Assembly: GCA_963921825.1 (NCBI GenBank)
Contig: OY997592.1
Span: 62,826,336 to 62,890,335 of the forward strand
Reading direction: 5' to 3'
DNA length: 64,000 bases
Origin: Erodium maritimum
Lineage: Eukaryota; Streptophyta; Magnoliopsida; Geraniales; Geraniaceae
Shown piece by piece: positions 11,601 through 22,363 of this stretch. The notes under the pieces were generated by a model. The model ran no database searches and was not told where the DNA came from. It worked only from the letters and a program-made list of their open reading frames with translations. The position numbers were made by a program, and so were the translations under genes. Positions within the stretch are counted from its first letter, which is position 1. Each line of letters begins with the position of its first letter.

Positions 11601-12900
11601 CAACCCTAAAGTCCAAGATGTTGTGAATTTGTCAACTTTCCTTCATCCACAATTGATTGCCTAACTTCAATTTAATTCTCACACAATCATTTTTATTACG
11701 TGGATTATAACACGGAATAATATTTGGTTTATAGTCATAAATTAAAAGAAAAAAATTAATTAGGTTGTTGTATAATATAAGTTAGAGTTTATAGTTAGAG
11801 TAACGTCATATCAATTAGAATGGCGAAAGCGATCGCTAAGGTTTGCGGTCTAGCCCATAGTCGCGGTGAAGGCTATGAAGTAGTCTGATTGGCTCTACTA
11901 CTGGATTTTGGTGAAAAAAAATGTGGCCAAGCGGTAGAAGGTGTTTTGAGTTTCAGTCTTAGGAGAGTGGTGTCCAATGGAATCAGGGACAGATCTCGGA
12001 CCCCATTGCGGAACATATACGATCCACAACCATTAGAGAGTATTCTCGCTTAATGACTACGACGCGGCTGCCGCTAATTGTGGACATAGTAGCGGAGTCG
12101 GATGCGTCGTCGGTCATAACATAGGGAGGTTCTTATGCTCGGAGAGGTTGATGAAGGAGAAGATGAGATACACCTTCTCGAGATCATATGTCCTCTCCCT
12201 ACGTCTCTCTCAACACAAATGAAGGTCGTTTTTGTAGAGATGGAGGTATAACCACATGCCACAACAATATTAACGGGGCATCAACGGTTTAAGAAGCTGA
12301 CTCGGATGCTAATTGGGTGGGGACGACAAAACTGGCTCGGCCTATGGGCATAGTGGGGGCCACACGCATAGCCCATTGAGGGTTGTTCCTATTACATGAG
12401 TTGTTTTCCATCTGTGGGACACTCGGTGATGACGACGCCGATGACTACTCCTCCTATTTTACGCACTGCCACGAAGTGACCGTAATATGGATTGGTTATA
12501 CCTTGGTGGTGGATAGTTTGTATCATTTTGGGTCTTGACTCAATAAGGTTTATGGTTACAAGCGTGACACATACAAATCGACGAAGGGCGCTAAGCATCG
12601 TCTCCTCTTTCAATGACTAGTCGGGGGGTCGATGAGGAGTGCACTTTTACCTTTTTAAAGAACCCCATTATAATTAGAGGGGGGACGACGTCAACTGGTT
12701 CTTCGGGTGAATGTATAGTCTAGTTGAGCTATTTCACTCCTTTGTTACATGGATGACCATATCTTCACTCTCATGCTTTAGAGTCGCTTGGCACCTATTC
12801 CGAATATGGGTCCGCTCTATCCTAACTCACCATCGTAAGTAGTTGTACCGGTTTCTTCAATCGCTATCGTAATATCATCATATCAACACCTTTACAACAT
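11601..12900. other. Unrecognised degenerate sequence
   Basis: Short minus-strand open frames at 12074-12262 and 12392-12613 match no family I know. There is a tRNA A-box-like 'tggccaagcgg' near 11932 but no B box at the right distance. Probably decayed repeat sequence. Confidence 0.4.
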
Positions 12901-12933
12901 TTCGGACGAGAGGTTGTTGAAGCGATTCTTGGG

Positions 12934-14229
12934 ATGCCTCAGGTGTCAGACCTAGAAACTTACCTGGGGATCCCAACAGTGATGGGGAGAAGCGGGTATA
13001 AGGCTTTCAAGTACGTGAAAGATCGTAGTATTCACAGATTGAACAGTTGGGATGAATTGCTTTTGAGCAAAGTTGGGAAGGAAGTTCTCCTTAAGTCTGT
13101 GATACATGCGCTCCCTACGTATACCATGAGTGTGCATTTACGAACTTCCTCGTTTATTCGTGAGATAGAGATTAACATGAACAAGTTTTGGTGGTCTCAT
13201 AACACACAAACGGGGTCAGGAATTAAATGGCACCGATGAGGAGCACTTTGCGACCATAAAATACAAGACGGGTTAAGCTTCAAACATTTACATGATTTTA
13301 ATTTGGCGCTGCTAGGGAAACAAGGCTGGAGATTAATGCTCAAACTTGAGAGTCTTGTTTGTCGAGTACTGAAAGCTGGATACTTCCCTTTGACAAATTT
13401 TATATATGCCCAGAAGAAAGCAAATTCCAGTCATATATGGAATAGCTTGTTAGCAGCTCAGGAAGTGGTGAAAATGGGAATTAGAAGGAGAATTGGCACA
13501 GGAGAACCCACTCTAATCTCTAATGCACCATGGGTTGATACTGATTCATGAGAATTGTTGGACAATGAGGGTCAGGTGGTGTAGTGGCCGGTTAGCAAGT
13601 TGATATGGCCGGGAAGGAGGGAATGGAACTCGGACCTCGTTCGAAGGGTTCTCTCGGAGCGTGATGCGGCGGCTATGCTCCGAGTTCTCCTCAGCGATAG
13701 TCAAGCCAATGATTCCTGGTGTTTTGGAAGGGTACAAGAGATAATGTTTATTCAATGAGGGTGGCTTACTTGGAGATACAGGCAATATCAGGCAGATGGG
13801 GTCTTACTAGTCGAGAGGACTTTTGGAAGATATTATGGTCCTTACGAGTCTCTGCCAAAGTATCTCACTTGCTTTGGAGAGGGGCTTCAAGTATCTTACC
13901 AACATGGGTCTGTCTTAGATCTCGACGAGTGGATGTCCCTCGTCTTTATTGTGTGTGGTGGTGAAAAGGAGACATATACTCATGTATTGATCAATTTTCC
14001 AGTTACAGTGGAGGTCTGGAGTAGAGTTTCGAGTGTTTCGTTGAGTCACTCGGACTCGGTTCGTAATAGGCTCAGTCACAATTGGGAGACTTGTGCTCGA
14101 GAAGCGGCAAATTTGATAGGGGTGATCTACTGGGAGTTATGGAAGGCTCGCAACAAGCGGGTATGGAAGGATAAGACCACTCCGACCGAGGCAATCTATC
14201 ATGCATCACTTTCGTTAGGGTTGGAGTAG
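12934..14229 (+). pseudogene. LINE ORF2 C-terminal half (RT thumb, zf-RVT)
   Basis: Three main open pieces follow one another. 12934-13239 starts within the RT thumb with 'LETYLGIPTVMG'. After a TGA, 13303-13551 has 'LALLGKQGWRLM', a strong plant LINE signature, and the 'WNSLLAAQEVV' segment. 13719-14229, in two frames, has zf-RVT with 'FWKILWSLRVSAKVSHLLW' and the following Cys/His part. The reading frame is broken at least four times. In a working element this protein would reverse transcribe LINE RNA at the nicked target. Confidence 0.8.
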
Positions 14230-14611
14230 AAGGAAGCTCAGGTGAAACCCCTATCTGTTAGTCCGGCGGACACAGTGGGGTTATCAGGTGGAGAAAACTA
14301 GCAGAGGGGGATATAAAAATCAATACATACGGAGTTGTGGTTGCAGGTCACGGTGGGGCAGGAAGCTTTGTGTGCATTGACAATCAGGGTTTAGTGAGGG
14401 GAGTTCGTTGTTTTAAACTCCCTCATACGACTGATCCCGAAATATTAGAAGCCTGTGCGGTAAAGGAAGCACTGATCTGAATGAGGAACACCGACTGGTT
14501 AGTAGGGATGATTGAATCAGACTATCTTGGGGTAGTCTTGGCCATTTTTAATCCCGAAAGTATGCTCTCATCCTTGGGAGGGATTATAATGACTGTGAGG
14601 CTATATTAAAT
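14230..14611 (+). pseudogene. LINE ORF2 RNase H domain, first part
   Basis: The plus strand contains 'KINTDG...AGHGGAGSFVCIDNQG' sequence followed by an 'EILEACAVKEAL' helix and an 'ESDYLGVVLAI' segment. These are the first catalytic strand, the Glu helix and the second Asp of a plant LINE RNase H. It has stops and is cut at 14612 by insertion of the inner LINE; its end resumes at 21371. Confidence 0.65.
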
Positions 14612-14623
14612 CGGTTACCAGGA
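14612..14623 (+). repeat. Target duplication of the inner LINE, left copy
   Basis: CGGTTACCAGGA, matched by CGGTTACCAAGA at 21359-21370 directly after the A7 tail (11 of 12 identical). Confidence 0.65.
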
Positions 14624-14678
14624 GTATAAATCATAGTGAATATAGAGTCTAAGAGACTAAAATGGCAAAACCCTACTT

Positions 14679-16079
14679 TTGTCTCTCAGCCACCATTTCC
14701 AACATTCCCCTCTCATCTCTCTCCTTCTCATCTCCTCTCTCACAACAACTGTAGCCACCATGCCTCGCTCGGCCCGATCTTCTTCACGGGACGAACCACT
14801 CTCATGGATCCCAAATCCCCTCTCTGAGATCGATATTAATCTCCCTCCGCCAAACCCTGGCCCTCCAGCGGCGGTATTGCCCAACCCCCAAAACCAACCG
14901 TCAAGAGTGGAGGCGGCGGTGGCCCTAGCCACTCACTCCCGAGACCTCGCACCGGCCTGGTCGGCGTTGTGCCTCCCACATGTAGAGTCAGGGTCGTCTC
15001 TATCGCGGGCGGGGACACCATATCCGAACCCCCATCACTCATTACTTGACACGCCACCCCCAACGCCGACCCGATCAGTCATCCTGGCCCTTTCGGGAGT
15101 TCATGCACCACCATCGCCTCACCCAGCGGCGGCCCGATCATGTATACTGGCCCCTCCGGCCGTCCATGCATCTTCTTTCTCTAGAACCCCACTTCCGGAT
15201 TGGGAGGACGAGGACGACGAGCTAGAAATCCCGATCGAGGCGGTTCTGGAAGCGGCTGATGGCCGGTACCAGTTCTCCTTGGCAGGGATTGTTGCGGGTT
15301 TAACACCTCGCAACTTGATGACAATTTGTGGGATTATGCTCTGGCATTATAAGACGGCCGGAATGGCGGTGGAATGCCCTAGCAAGGAAGTGATGGCCTT
15401 CAATTTCCCGTCTCGGGCATCAAAGGAGGCGATCCGACACAGAGGACCCTGGAGCTTCAGAGGGTACCCGCTCCTACTAGTCCCTCTCCAACCATGCATG
15501 CAACCGAGTCAGATACAACTTAGCACTATGGAGATTAGTGCTCAGGTATCAAATATATCGGGAGACGCTCGGAATGCACAAATCAGAGCCATCCTACCAG
15601 CCAAACTCGTCTTTGAGGTAATTTCGACCCCTATCCCAAAAATCCGTTTATCTGATGATTATTTATGGATCCGTGTGGGGATTGATGTGGATAACCCCCT
15701 CCGGAGGAAAATCAAACTTCGGTTTTCGGGGGCACTGGAATCCTCAATGGTCGAGGTGCAATGCGAACACCTCCCATGCTTTTGTGTTAAATGTGGCAGG
15801 TTGACACACCGAATTGAGTCATGCACTGCTTGGCTTCCATGGGTGGGTCGGAAAGATGTGAGATATGATGAGTCTATCCGAGTCCCGATGGGATTGAATG
15901 TTGATAGACTCCTCAAAAACGAGTGGAGGAAACTCTTTCCCCCATGTGAGTCCTCTGTCGATGACCTCCTTACATCCCTATCCTTGGATCCCATTCGGGA
16001 CTTTGTTGGAGGACGGGGCTCAGGACCATCTCGGGCACCTAACCATCCACCCCCGGGGTTTTCCAAATTTGGAAGGTAA
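14679..16079 (+). pseudogene. LINE ORF1 protein (DUF4283, CCHC knuckle), best-preserved copy
   Basis: 466 residues without a stop. The N-terminal 150 residues are Pro/Ser-rich. An acidic link 'DWEDEDDELEIP' leads to DUF4283 at about 185-340, with 'YQFSLAGIVAGL' and 'HRGPWSFRGYPLLL'. The knuckle CVKCGRLTHRIESC lies at about 371-384 (C-x2-C-x4-H-x4-C, all ligands present). Start choice: the ATG at 14679 opens the frame, but ATG 14760 has the better context (gccacc before it) and may be the real start. The frame ends at 16079. A second frame (about 16050-16500) carries the expected basic then acidic C-terminus ('KQKGKAKTG', 'DEEDGDSDQDTD'), so a one-step frameshift near 16050 probably shortened the protein. 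Expected role: RNA binding in the LINE particle. Confidence 0.75.
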
Positions 16080-16621
16080 AAGTGGGAATGCAACGGACTC
16101 CGGTATTTTGGCTAAGATGACCCTAGATGGGGCACCAATGATGAGGCAGGAGGATCCACCAGCAACGTTAGTTGGAATACCGGGAATAAAAAACCCGGGT
16201 ATTTTGGCTAACGTCTCCCAAGTTGGGAATCCTGTGTTGTCTGACTTCTCCACAAGTGGAGCTCCGACCAAGCTGGGGAAGCAGAAGGAACCTCAGGTCC
16301 GAGCAGGGGGAGTGGGACCGATCAGGGCAAAGACCCTGAAGCAGAAGGGGAAGGCCAAGACAGGGAACTGCTACACCCGGACTGCAAAGATGAAAAAGGC
16401 CCTGGAGATGTCGGGGGTTCTCTCCTCAAAAGGTCTGGTGGTGGACGAAGAGGACGGTGACAGTGATCAGGACACCGATCTAATGGCTGAGGCTCCTTAA
16501 CAGCTTAGTCAGGAGGAAAGAGTGACCTAAAGGAGGGGGGAAGGTCCGAGACCCTCCCCCAGAAGACCCGAGGTGGCCAGTTCTGGGTGATCTCGGCAAG
16601 ACTCTACATGCAGCGCAAAAC

Positions 16622-16835
16622 TTTATCGTTTTAGAGTATTATTTTCAGTATCTTGTATTTTGGATTTAATTATGTTCGGCTGGTTGGGACTTTTTAGATT
16701 TACTTTTACATTACTTGAAATTGTGGGTACGAGGGTATCCTCTGTTTTGTCTACGAAGCAAAGTAGGCTAGTTATATGGGGTCATGCAGTCGGGTTCATC
16801 GAGATGGACTCGGACAATATCCTGGTGCTCGGGGT
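16622..16835 (+). repeat. Left copy of the ~215-bp direct repeat flanking the copia element
   Basis: Runs from 'tttatcgtttta' to 'gctcggggt' and abuts the copia left LTR. It matches 21081-21295 except for about four small differences. It belongs to the 3' region of the inner LINE. Confidence 0.9.
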
Positions 16836-16975
16836 TGATAACAATTGTAGAATTGTATTGAAATTGATGAATAATACATATAATGTACATGTGTATATAT
16901 AGTGGTAGGGTTTCCTAAACCCGATGCTAACCCTAACGAGCCACATGGGCTGGGCCTATACAACATATTCTAACA
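16836..16975 (-). repeat. Copia 3' LTR
   Basis: 140 bp; on the minus strand it starts TGTTAGAATATG and ends TTATCA. It differs from the other LTR at two positions plus the missing end base, so the insertion is recent in relative terms. Confidence 0.92.
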
Positions 16976-16987
16976 CCCCCCTCAAAC

Positions 16988-17257
16988 TCAAGATGGTGGT
17001 AATGAACCCAAGTTGAGTTTGTCAACTAAATGTTTGAACTTTCCTGGGATTAAAGACTTGGTGAAGATAACTGCAGTCTGATCGCTAGAGGAGACAGATC
17101 GGAGAGCGAGGGTGCCCTGACTGAGATGTTGTCTGACAAAGTGACAATCGATCTCGATATGCTTGGTGCGTTTATGGAAGACATCATTATGAGCAATCTG
17201 AATAGCACTTTGACTGTCACAATGAATGGTAGTGGCTGACTTGTGAACAACACCCAT
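16988..17257 (-). pseudogene. Copia pol C-terminus (RNase H end) in the shifted frame
   Basis: 90 residues containing the end of copia RNase H: 'IHCDSQSAIQIAHN', 'RTKHIEIDCHFVRQ' and a short tail ending just before the polypurine tract. It belongs to the pol protein of 17050-20211, but an indel near 17360 moved it into another frame, so the two ORFs overlap. Confidence 0.85.
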
Positions 17258-20211
17258 GTCATGTAGTAACCAACGAAGCCATATGAGTTCGGAAGTAGTA
17301 TCAGCAAGGGCTCGATACTCAGCTTCCGTGCTAGAGCGGGCAATGGTTGTTTGTTTCTTCTCCAGGAAATCAGAGAGTTACCAAGAAAGAAACAGTAACA
17401 TGTGGTAGATCGTCGGTCTGTGGGATCGCCTGCCCAATCTGCATCTGAATAGGCCTGTAGGACTAAAGGTGAACCATAAGAGAAATGTAGTCCTTGTGTT
17501 AAGGTGCCTCGAACATAGCGCAAGATCCGAAGAACGGCCTCATAGTGAGTAGTGCGAGGTGCGCACATGAACTGACTGACGATGTGGACAGCATATGCAA
17601 TGTCAGGCCTAGTAACAGTGAGGTATACCAGCCCTCCAACTAATCGGCGATATAAAGTGGGATCCTCGAGAGCTTGACCATTTGATGGAAGATACTTGAC
17701 TTTCGCTTCAATAGGAGTGGAAGCGATCTTGCTATCGGTTAGTCCCCCCTTGGAGATGAGCTCGGCTGCATACTTGGCTTGGGACAAATGATAACCAGAG
17801 GACAGAGAGGAAATCTCCAAACCAAGAAAGTATGAGAGATGACCCAAATCCTTCATCTCGAACTGGTCGCTTAGATGACGCTTAAGATCCACAATGCCGA
17901 TAGCATCATCACCAGTAATGATCATATCATCCACATACAGAAGTAAGAGAGTATGACCCCGAGAGGTTCGACGAACAAACAGGGAGTTGTCGTGCGGACT
18001 GGAGACGAAACCAAAGACTGCCATCGCACTACTGAACTTGGAGTACCACGCCCGCGGAGCCTGCTTGAGTCCATAAATGGATTTGCGCAAACGGAAAACC
18101 ATGTGGGGGGGATGCTCATAGCCGGGCGGGGGCTTCATATAAACCTCCTCTGTAAGATCGCCATTGAGAAAAGCATTCTTCACGTCCATTTGAAAAACGT
18201 CCCACTGTCGACCAGCAGCAACAACAAGAATGGTGCGAACAAAAGTGAGTCTCGCAACAGGAGCAAATGTTTCCTCATAATCAACCCCATGTTCCTGGGT
18301 AAATCCACGAGCCACAATACGTGCCTTGTAGCGCTCGATAGAACCATCTGCCTTGGTCTTCACCTTGTATACCCATCTAGAACCGACCACATGTTCGTCC
18401 TGAGGTAAAGGGACCAGATCCCATGTATGAGTCTTCACCATGGCCTGTAGTTCCTCAGTCATTGCTTTCTGCCACAGGGGGTTAGTGCAAGCCTCCCGAT
18501 AGGTGTGAGGCTCATATACAGAGGACACTATGGAAGCGACACGAGAAGGTAGGGTTACCTCAAAGTCCTGGAGGTGAGATGGGAGTTGCCGATGACGTTG
18601 TGGTCGAGTCGGTAGCACATGATCCTCTAGCACAGGATTCTCTGGCGGAACATGGTCCACGGTAGGAGGCAGAGATGTCGGAGCACCTACATGAGTTAGC
18701 TCAATGGGAGAACCCTCATCATCATCAGAAAACAGATCAATATCAGGATTAGAAAAGAAAGGAGTAGACTCGGGAATGTGAAAAGAAGACATGGAAGAAA
18801 ACATCTTATGTTCCCAGAATGTGACATGGCGAGAAATACGGAGACGTTTGGAAACCGGGTCCCAACATCTGTACCCTTTGTGTTCGATCCCATACCCAAT
18901 AAAGCAACAAAGACGAGAACGAGGTTCAAGTTTAGTACGTTCATAAGGTTGTAGATGAACAAAACAGACACACCCAAAGACACGAAGAAGATCATAAACC
19001 GGAGGACGACCATACAAATACTCGTAAGGTGTTTTGTTACCTATGACTGGGGATGGAACCCTGTTGATGGTGTAGACGGGTGTGAGGGAAGCCTCCCCCC
19101 AAAAACGTTCAGGACAGGCAGCTGCAATGGTGAGAGCACGGACCGTATTAAGAATATGACGATGTTTGCGTTCTGCTCGACCATTTTGTTGCGATGTACC
19201 ACGACAGGAGCGCTGAACGATAGTACCGGTGGAAGCAAGTTGTGCAAGGAAGGATGACTCTTTAAGTTCCATGTCGTTATCCATACGCAGTGTTTTGATA
19301 ACTTTAGAGAATTGTGTGTGAACCATGGCAGAAAACTCAGAATAAATTTTGTTGAAGTCAGATTTATTATGCATGAGATAAATCCAAGTAAAACGAGTAT
19401 GATCATCAACAAATATGACAAACCACCGAGACCCCCCCATGGTCGGAACAGGTGCCGCTCCCCACAAGTCAGAATGAACAAGATCAAAAGGTGCAGAGGA
19501 AGTAGTATTATTAAGGGAAAAAGGCAGTTTATGATGTTTAGCAAGCTGACAAGACACACAATCACCAAAGTTATGCGAAACTGACCCCAACAAACCACTA
19601 GAAATAAGACTACGCAAACGAGAGGAAGAGGGATGACCTAGGCGAGAGTGCCAGAGATCGGCAGAGACGACAACGCCACAAGTAGACGAGGATGATGATG
19701 ATGGTGAGGGAACTACCGGTGAGGTGAGTTCGAACAAGCGACCAACTTTACGTCCTGTCCCATGGATTTGTCCCGTCAGTAGATCCTGCACAAGAACAGA
19801 AGAAGTACGACCAGAAAAGTTAACGTCAAAACCCAAATCACACAATTGACCAACCGATACAAGGTTCAGTGACAAATCTGGGACAAGCAAGGTGTTCGGC
19901 AATGATAGCTGGTCTGTGGTTGCGGTACCACAGTGTGTGGCCTGCGGGCTCATATGATTGAAACAAGCAGAATTGAGATACCACGTGGATGTGCTACCTG
20001 GTGTAGTAGTGGATGAGCTACCTGACGAGGCAGCGTGAGCTGAGAGGAATGCTCGTATGTCACCCAAGAGAGCCGTCATGTTAGGAGATTTGGACGACAC
20101 AACAGGTGTAGTAGCAACAGTGGATGAGCTACCTGACGAGGCGGTGTGAGCTGATAGGAGCGCTCGTATGTCACCCAAGAGAGCAGTCATGTCAGGAGAT
20201 TTGATAGACAC
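17050..20211 (-). pseudogene. Copia pol polyprotein (protease, integrase, reverse transcriptase, RNase H)
   Basis: 1053 residues open. A duplicated linker ('SPDMTALLGDIRA' and 'SPNMTALLGDIRA', about residues 4-70) is followed by the protease site. That site reads WYLNSACFNHM where active relatives have WxxDSxxxxHM, so the catalytic Asp is Asn. The pre-integrase has 'LWHSRLGHPSSSRL'. The integrase has 'DLVHSDLWG', then 'TLRMDND', then 'QQNGRAERKHRH'. RVT_2 follows with 'ARIVARGFTQEHGVDYEETF' and the YVDDM catalytic motif. Then comes RNase H 'YSDADWAGD'. The last part is out of frame from about 17360. Lost gag, a dead protease residue and the frameshift together make it non-functional by itself. 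Confidence 0.92.
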
Positions 20212-20928
20212 AGCAGGTGTAGCAGCAACAGTGACATTGGGCCTGTTGGAAGACCGATCATCCCCACGGGAGCCACGCCCCCCCTAAAGTGTTGAGAGGG
20301 CCTGGAGTTACCCCATCGAGGGTTGTTTGAGGCAAGAACGTGACGAGCATGAGTTCTGCATTATGTTAAGACATGTCCAGATCTGTTGCAGAACGTACAG
20401 TGGGGCTTGATGACAAAATGTTCTATTAGGAATACTTGAAAAGAAACACTGAAATAAATGATTAGTTTTTTTTTTTGGAAAACAGAGGTCAGCGCGCGTG
20501 TGGGCACGCGGTCAGAGGTCCGGGCCCGTGGGCGCAGACGAAGGCGTCAAGCGCGTGGGCACGGGCGAAGGAGCTGGGTGCGTGTGCTACACGCGTCGTC
20601 TTCGTTACGTCTTCTGCGTTGTGCAGGTTCGATGGCGTGCTGGCGGCGGAGGCGTCTGCGTTGCTCCAGCGGCGTCGGTCAAGACCGAGATCTTCTCGCC
20701 GGCGTGGTGTGGCAGGAGCACGGAAGGATGGTGACGCGGTGTGGTCGGCCGAGATCGTCTCGCTGAGGAGCTCGTCGGCATGGTGTGGTCGACCGGAGCA
20801 GGAGCAAGCAGGCTGGAGCAAGCGGCTGGAGCAGGAGCAACGTTCAACGAAGGTGAACGGTGGCGTTGCGACGGCGGTGGCGCGACGTAGGCGGCGGCTG
20901 AAGCGGAAGCGAGATTTAGAGCGATAGA
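20212..20928 (-). other. Copia leader with gag remnant
   Basis: Between the primer site and pol there are about 700 bp. The right part is a GC-rich leader without clear coding sense. The left part (20370-20420, minus) encodes 'CTFCNRSGH' and, after an in-frame TAA, a Cys: a broken C-x2-C-x4-H-x4-C knuckle from gag. A T10-11 run lies at about 20467. Most of gag has been deleted. Confidence 0.7.
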
Positions 20929-20941
20929 GGCTCTGATACCA
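20929..20941 (-). promoter_or_regulatory. Copia primer binding site (initiator Met-tRNA)
   Basis: Minus strand TGGTATCAGAGCC immediately after the 5' LTR, an exact match to the plant consensus. Confidence 0.95.
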
Positions 20942-21080
20942 TGATAAAAATTGTAGAATTGTATTGAAATTGATGAATAATACATACAATGTACATGTGT
21001 ATATATAGTGGTAGGGTTTCCTAAACCCGATGCTAACCCTAACGAGCCACATGGGCTGGGCCTATACAACATATTCTAAC
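20942..21080 (-). repeat. Copia 5' LTR
   Basis: 139 bp, partner of 16836-16975. Its outer end reads 'ctaac' directly joined to 'tttatcg', so the terminal T of the TG (minus strand) is absent and the junction shares 'aac' with the left repeat. Confidence 0.92.
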
Positions 21081-21295
21081 TTTATCGTTTTCCAGTATTA
21101 TTTTCAGTATCTTGTATTTTGGATTTAATTATATTCGGCTGGTTGGGACTTTTTAGATTTACTTTTACATTACTTGAAATTGTGGGTACGAGGGTATCCT
21201 CTGTTTTTGTCTACGAAGCAAAGTAGGCTAGTTATATGGGGTCATGCAGTCAGGTTCATCGAGATGGACTCGGACAATATCCTGGTGCTCGGGGT
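21081..21295 (+). repeat. Right copy of the ~215-bp direct repeat flanking the copia element
   Basis: About 98% identical to 16622-16835. It continues directly into the remaining 3' tail of the inner LINE. Confidence 0.9.
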
Positions 21296-21370
21296 AATCC
21301 CCCAATTGTAATCTTAGATAGCAATTAATGCAACACCTCTATTACCCGTTAAAAAAACCGGTTACCAAGA

Positions 21371-21528
21371 ACAAGAGTTAGCTATATTTACAAAGAAACC
21401 ACTCGGCGTACGAATTAGCTCGTAATGTATATAACTGGTTTCAAATTATATTGAATTTAAATTGGATGTCAGACCCTATTCCACGGTTTCCAGTTTCTAG
21501 TCTGTGTAATGAAATCTGTTTTACCTCC
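21371..21528 (+). pseudogene. End of outer LINE ORF2 RNase H and 3' tail
   Basis: Contains 'YELARNVYN', matching 'AHELTRNAWE' of the LINE at 28.8 kb. A short tail follows to the A11 at 21529-21539. It is the continuation of the RNase H cut at 14612. Confidence 0.65.
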
Positions 21529-21539
21529 AAAAAAAAAAA

Positions 21540-22363
21540 CTTTTCAATTAATTTAGAACATTAAACTAATCGGACAAACATTAATAAAATGATAATTAAT
21601 GTCGGCAAGCGTTGCTCGGTAGAGGGAACACGGTACGATATGATGAAATTAATTTATAACTAAGATGACATCACTGAGAGTGTACACTTGTCTATAAGTC
21701 TTGAGGCTGTACATAATACTATTGTCTGGATTGAAATTTTGGGTTGATTAATTAATAATTAATTAAAAAAAGAGTGATGTTTGATCACGTTAGGCTTCAA
21801 CAAACTCAGGCAAAATTGGTCCTTTAATTTTCTACCAAACCAATATAAAATTATTATTGACAGCACAAGTCCAAACCTCGACTCGATCTGCAATAACGTA
21901 TGCAAATGCTACATTATATTATAAATTTATAATTTGAGCATGTTTATTAATTAAATATATATGTACAAAGTAGCTCACATATTATTGACCTGAATTGAAC
22001 ATAGAGAGGAAAGAAAAAGGAAAACGAATATTAAATTTTGTCCTGAATTCACACACAAAACATAGACTAAATTGGACCAGCTTCTTCATATATATTTTCC
22101 AAACTTGACCGCCGAGATATTGTTGAACTACAAATTATTTACGTACAATTCATCAACTTGCAGTTGCAAGTGCGAAGTGTGAAAGGAACAAGCCGCTATT
22201 TTGCTTGGCGATAGCAATAAATAAATATTGGTCAGTTGTAAAATAGGAAGAAAAGAAAATATGCAATAATGCGTATGAGCTTCGAATATTATCGGCACAA
22301 TTTTTCTTATTTTTAACCTGAAAAACGAAGGCTTAAACCATGAAATTAAAGAGCGACAAAATG
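21540..22363. other. AT-rich spacer, no gene seen
   Basis: Intergenic sequence with no supported feature. Confidence 0.5.

Larger units (their letters stand above)
16836..21080 (-). mobile_element. Ty1/copia retrotransposon, gag-deleted and inactivated
   Basis: 4245 bp, transcribed leftward. Short LTRs lie at 20942-21080 (5') and 16836-16975 (3'). A perfect initiator Met-tRNA primer site TGGTATCAGAGCC (minus strand, 20929-20941) abuts the 5' LTR. A polypurine tract GAGGGGGG abuts the 3' LTR (16976-16983). Pol order is protease, integrase, RT, RNase H, as in copia. Gag is mostly missing: only a zinc-knuckle remnant with an in-frame stop lies upstream of pol near 20370-20420. The outermost base of the 5' LTR is missing, and no 5-bp target duplication exists; instead a ~215-bp repeat flanks the element. 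Confidence 0.92.
14624..21358 (+). mobile_element. ORF1-only LINE, split by a copia element
   Basis: Contains a long ORF1 (14679-16079, continuing in another frame to 16500), a short 3' region and a terminal A7 at 21351-21357. A 12-bp near-perfect target duplication surrounds it. Removing the copia element (4245 bp) and one copy of the flanking 215-bp repeat leaves about 2.3 kb. That is nearly the same size as the complete sister copy at 39751-45027 (about 2.36 kb). Both end in 'attaatg..', 'ctc.attacccgtt' and A7. No ORF2 is present in either, so they look like one non-autonomous LINE family. Confidence 0.75.
12901..21539 (+). mobile_element. Outer LINE, 5'-truncated, host of the nested elements
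   Basis: Left part 12901-14623 encodes the end of LINE ORF2: RT thumb region, zinc-binding zf-RVT region and most of RNase H. The rest of RNase H ('YELARNVYN' region) and the 3' tail resume at 21359 and end in an A11 run at 21529-21539. In between sits an ORF1-only LINE with a copia element inside it. The 5' end is truncated within the RT domain, as is common for LINEs. I did not find its target duplication. Confidence 0.75.

Noticed and set aside
11930-12010. tRNA-Leu/Ser-like start 'gtggccaagcgg'
   Set aside because: No B box, no acceptor-stem pairing and no anticodon arm could be built.
17953-18408. Plus-strand frame of 151 codons, and others at 18955-19584
   Set aside because: Antisense shadows of the copia pol frame on the minus strand.
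20929-20941. Sequence matching the 3' end of a tRNA
   Set aside because: It is the copia primer binding site, not a tRNA gene.
20458-21072. Several Arg/Ala-rich frames on both strands
   Set aside because: They lie over the GC-rich copia leader and 5' LTR, differ between frames, and none resembles gag.
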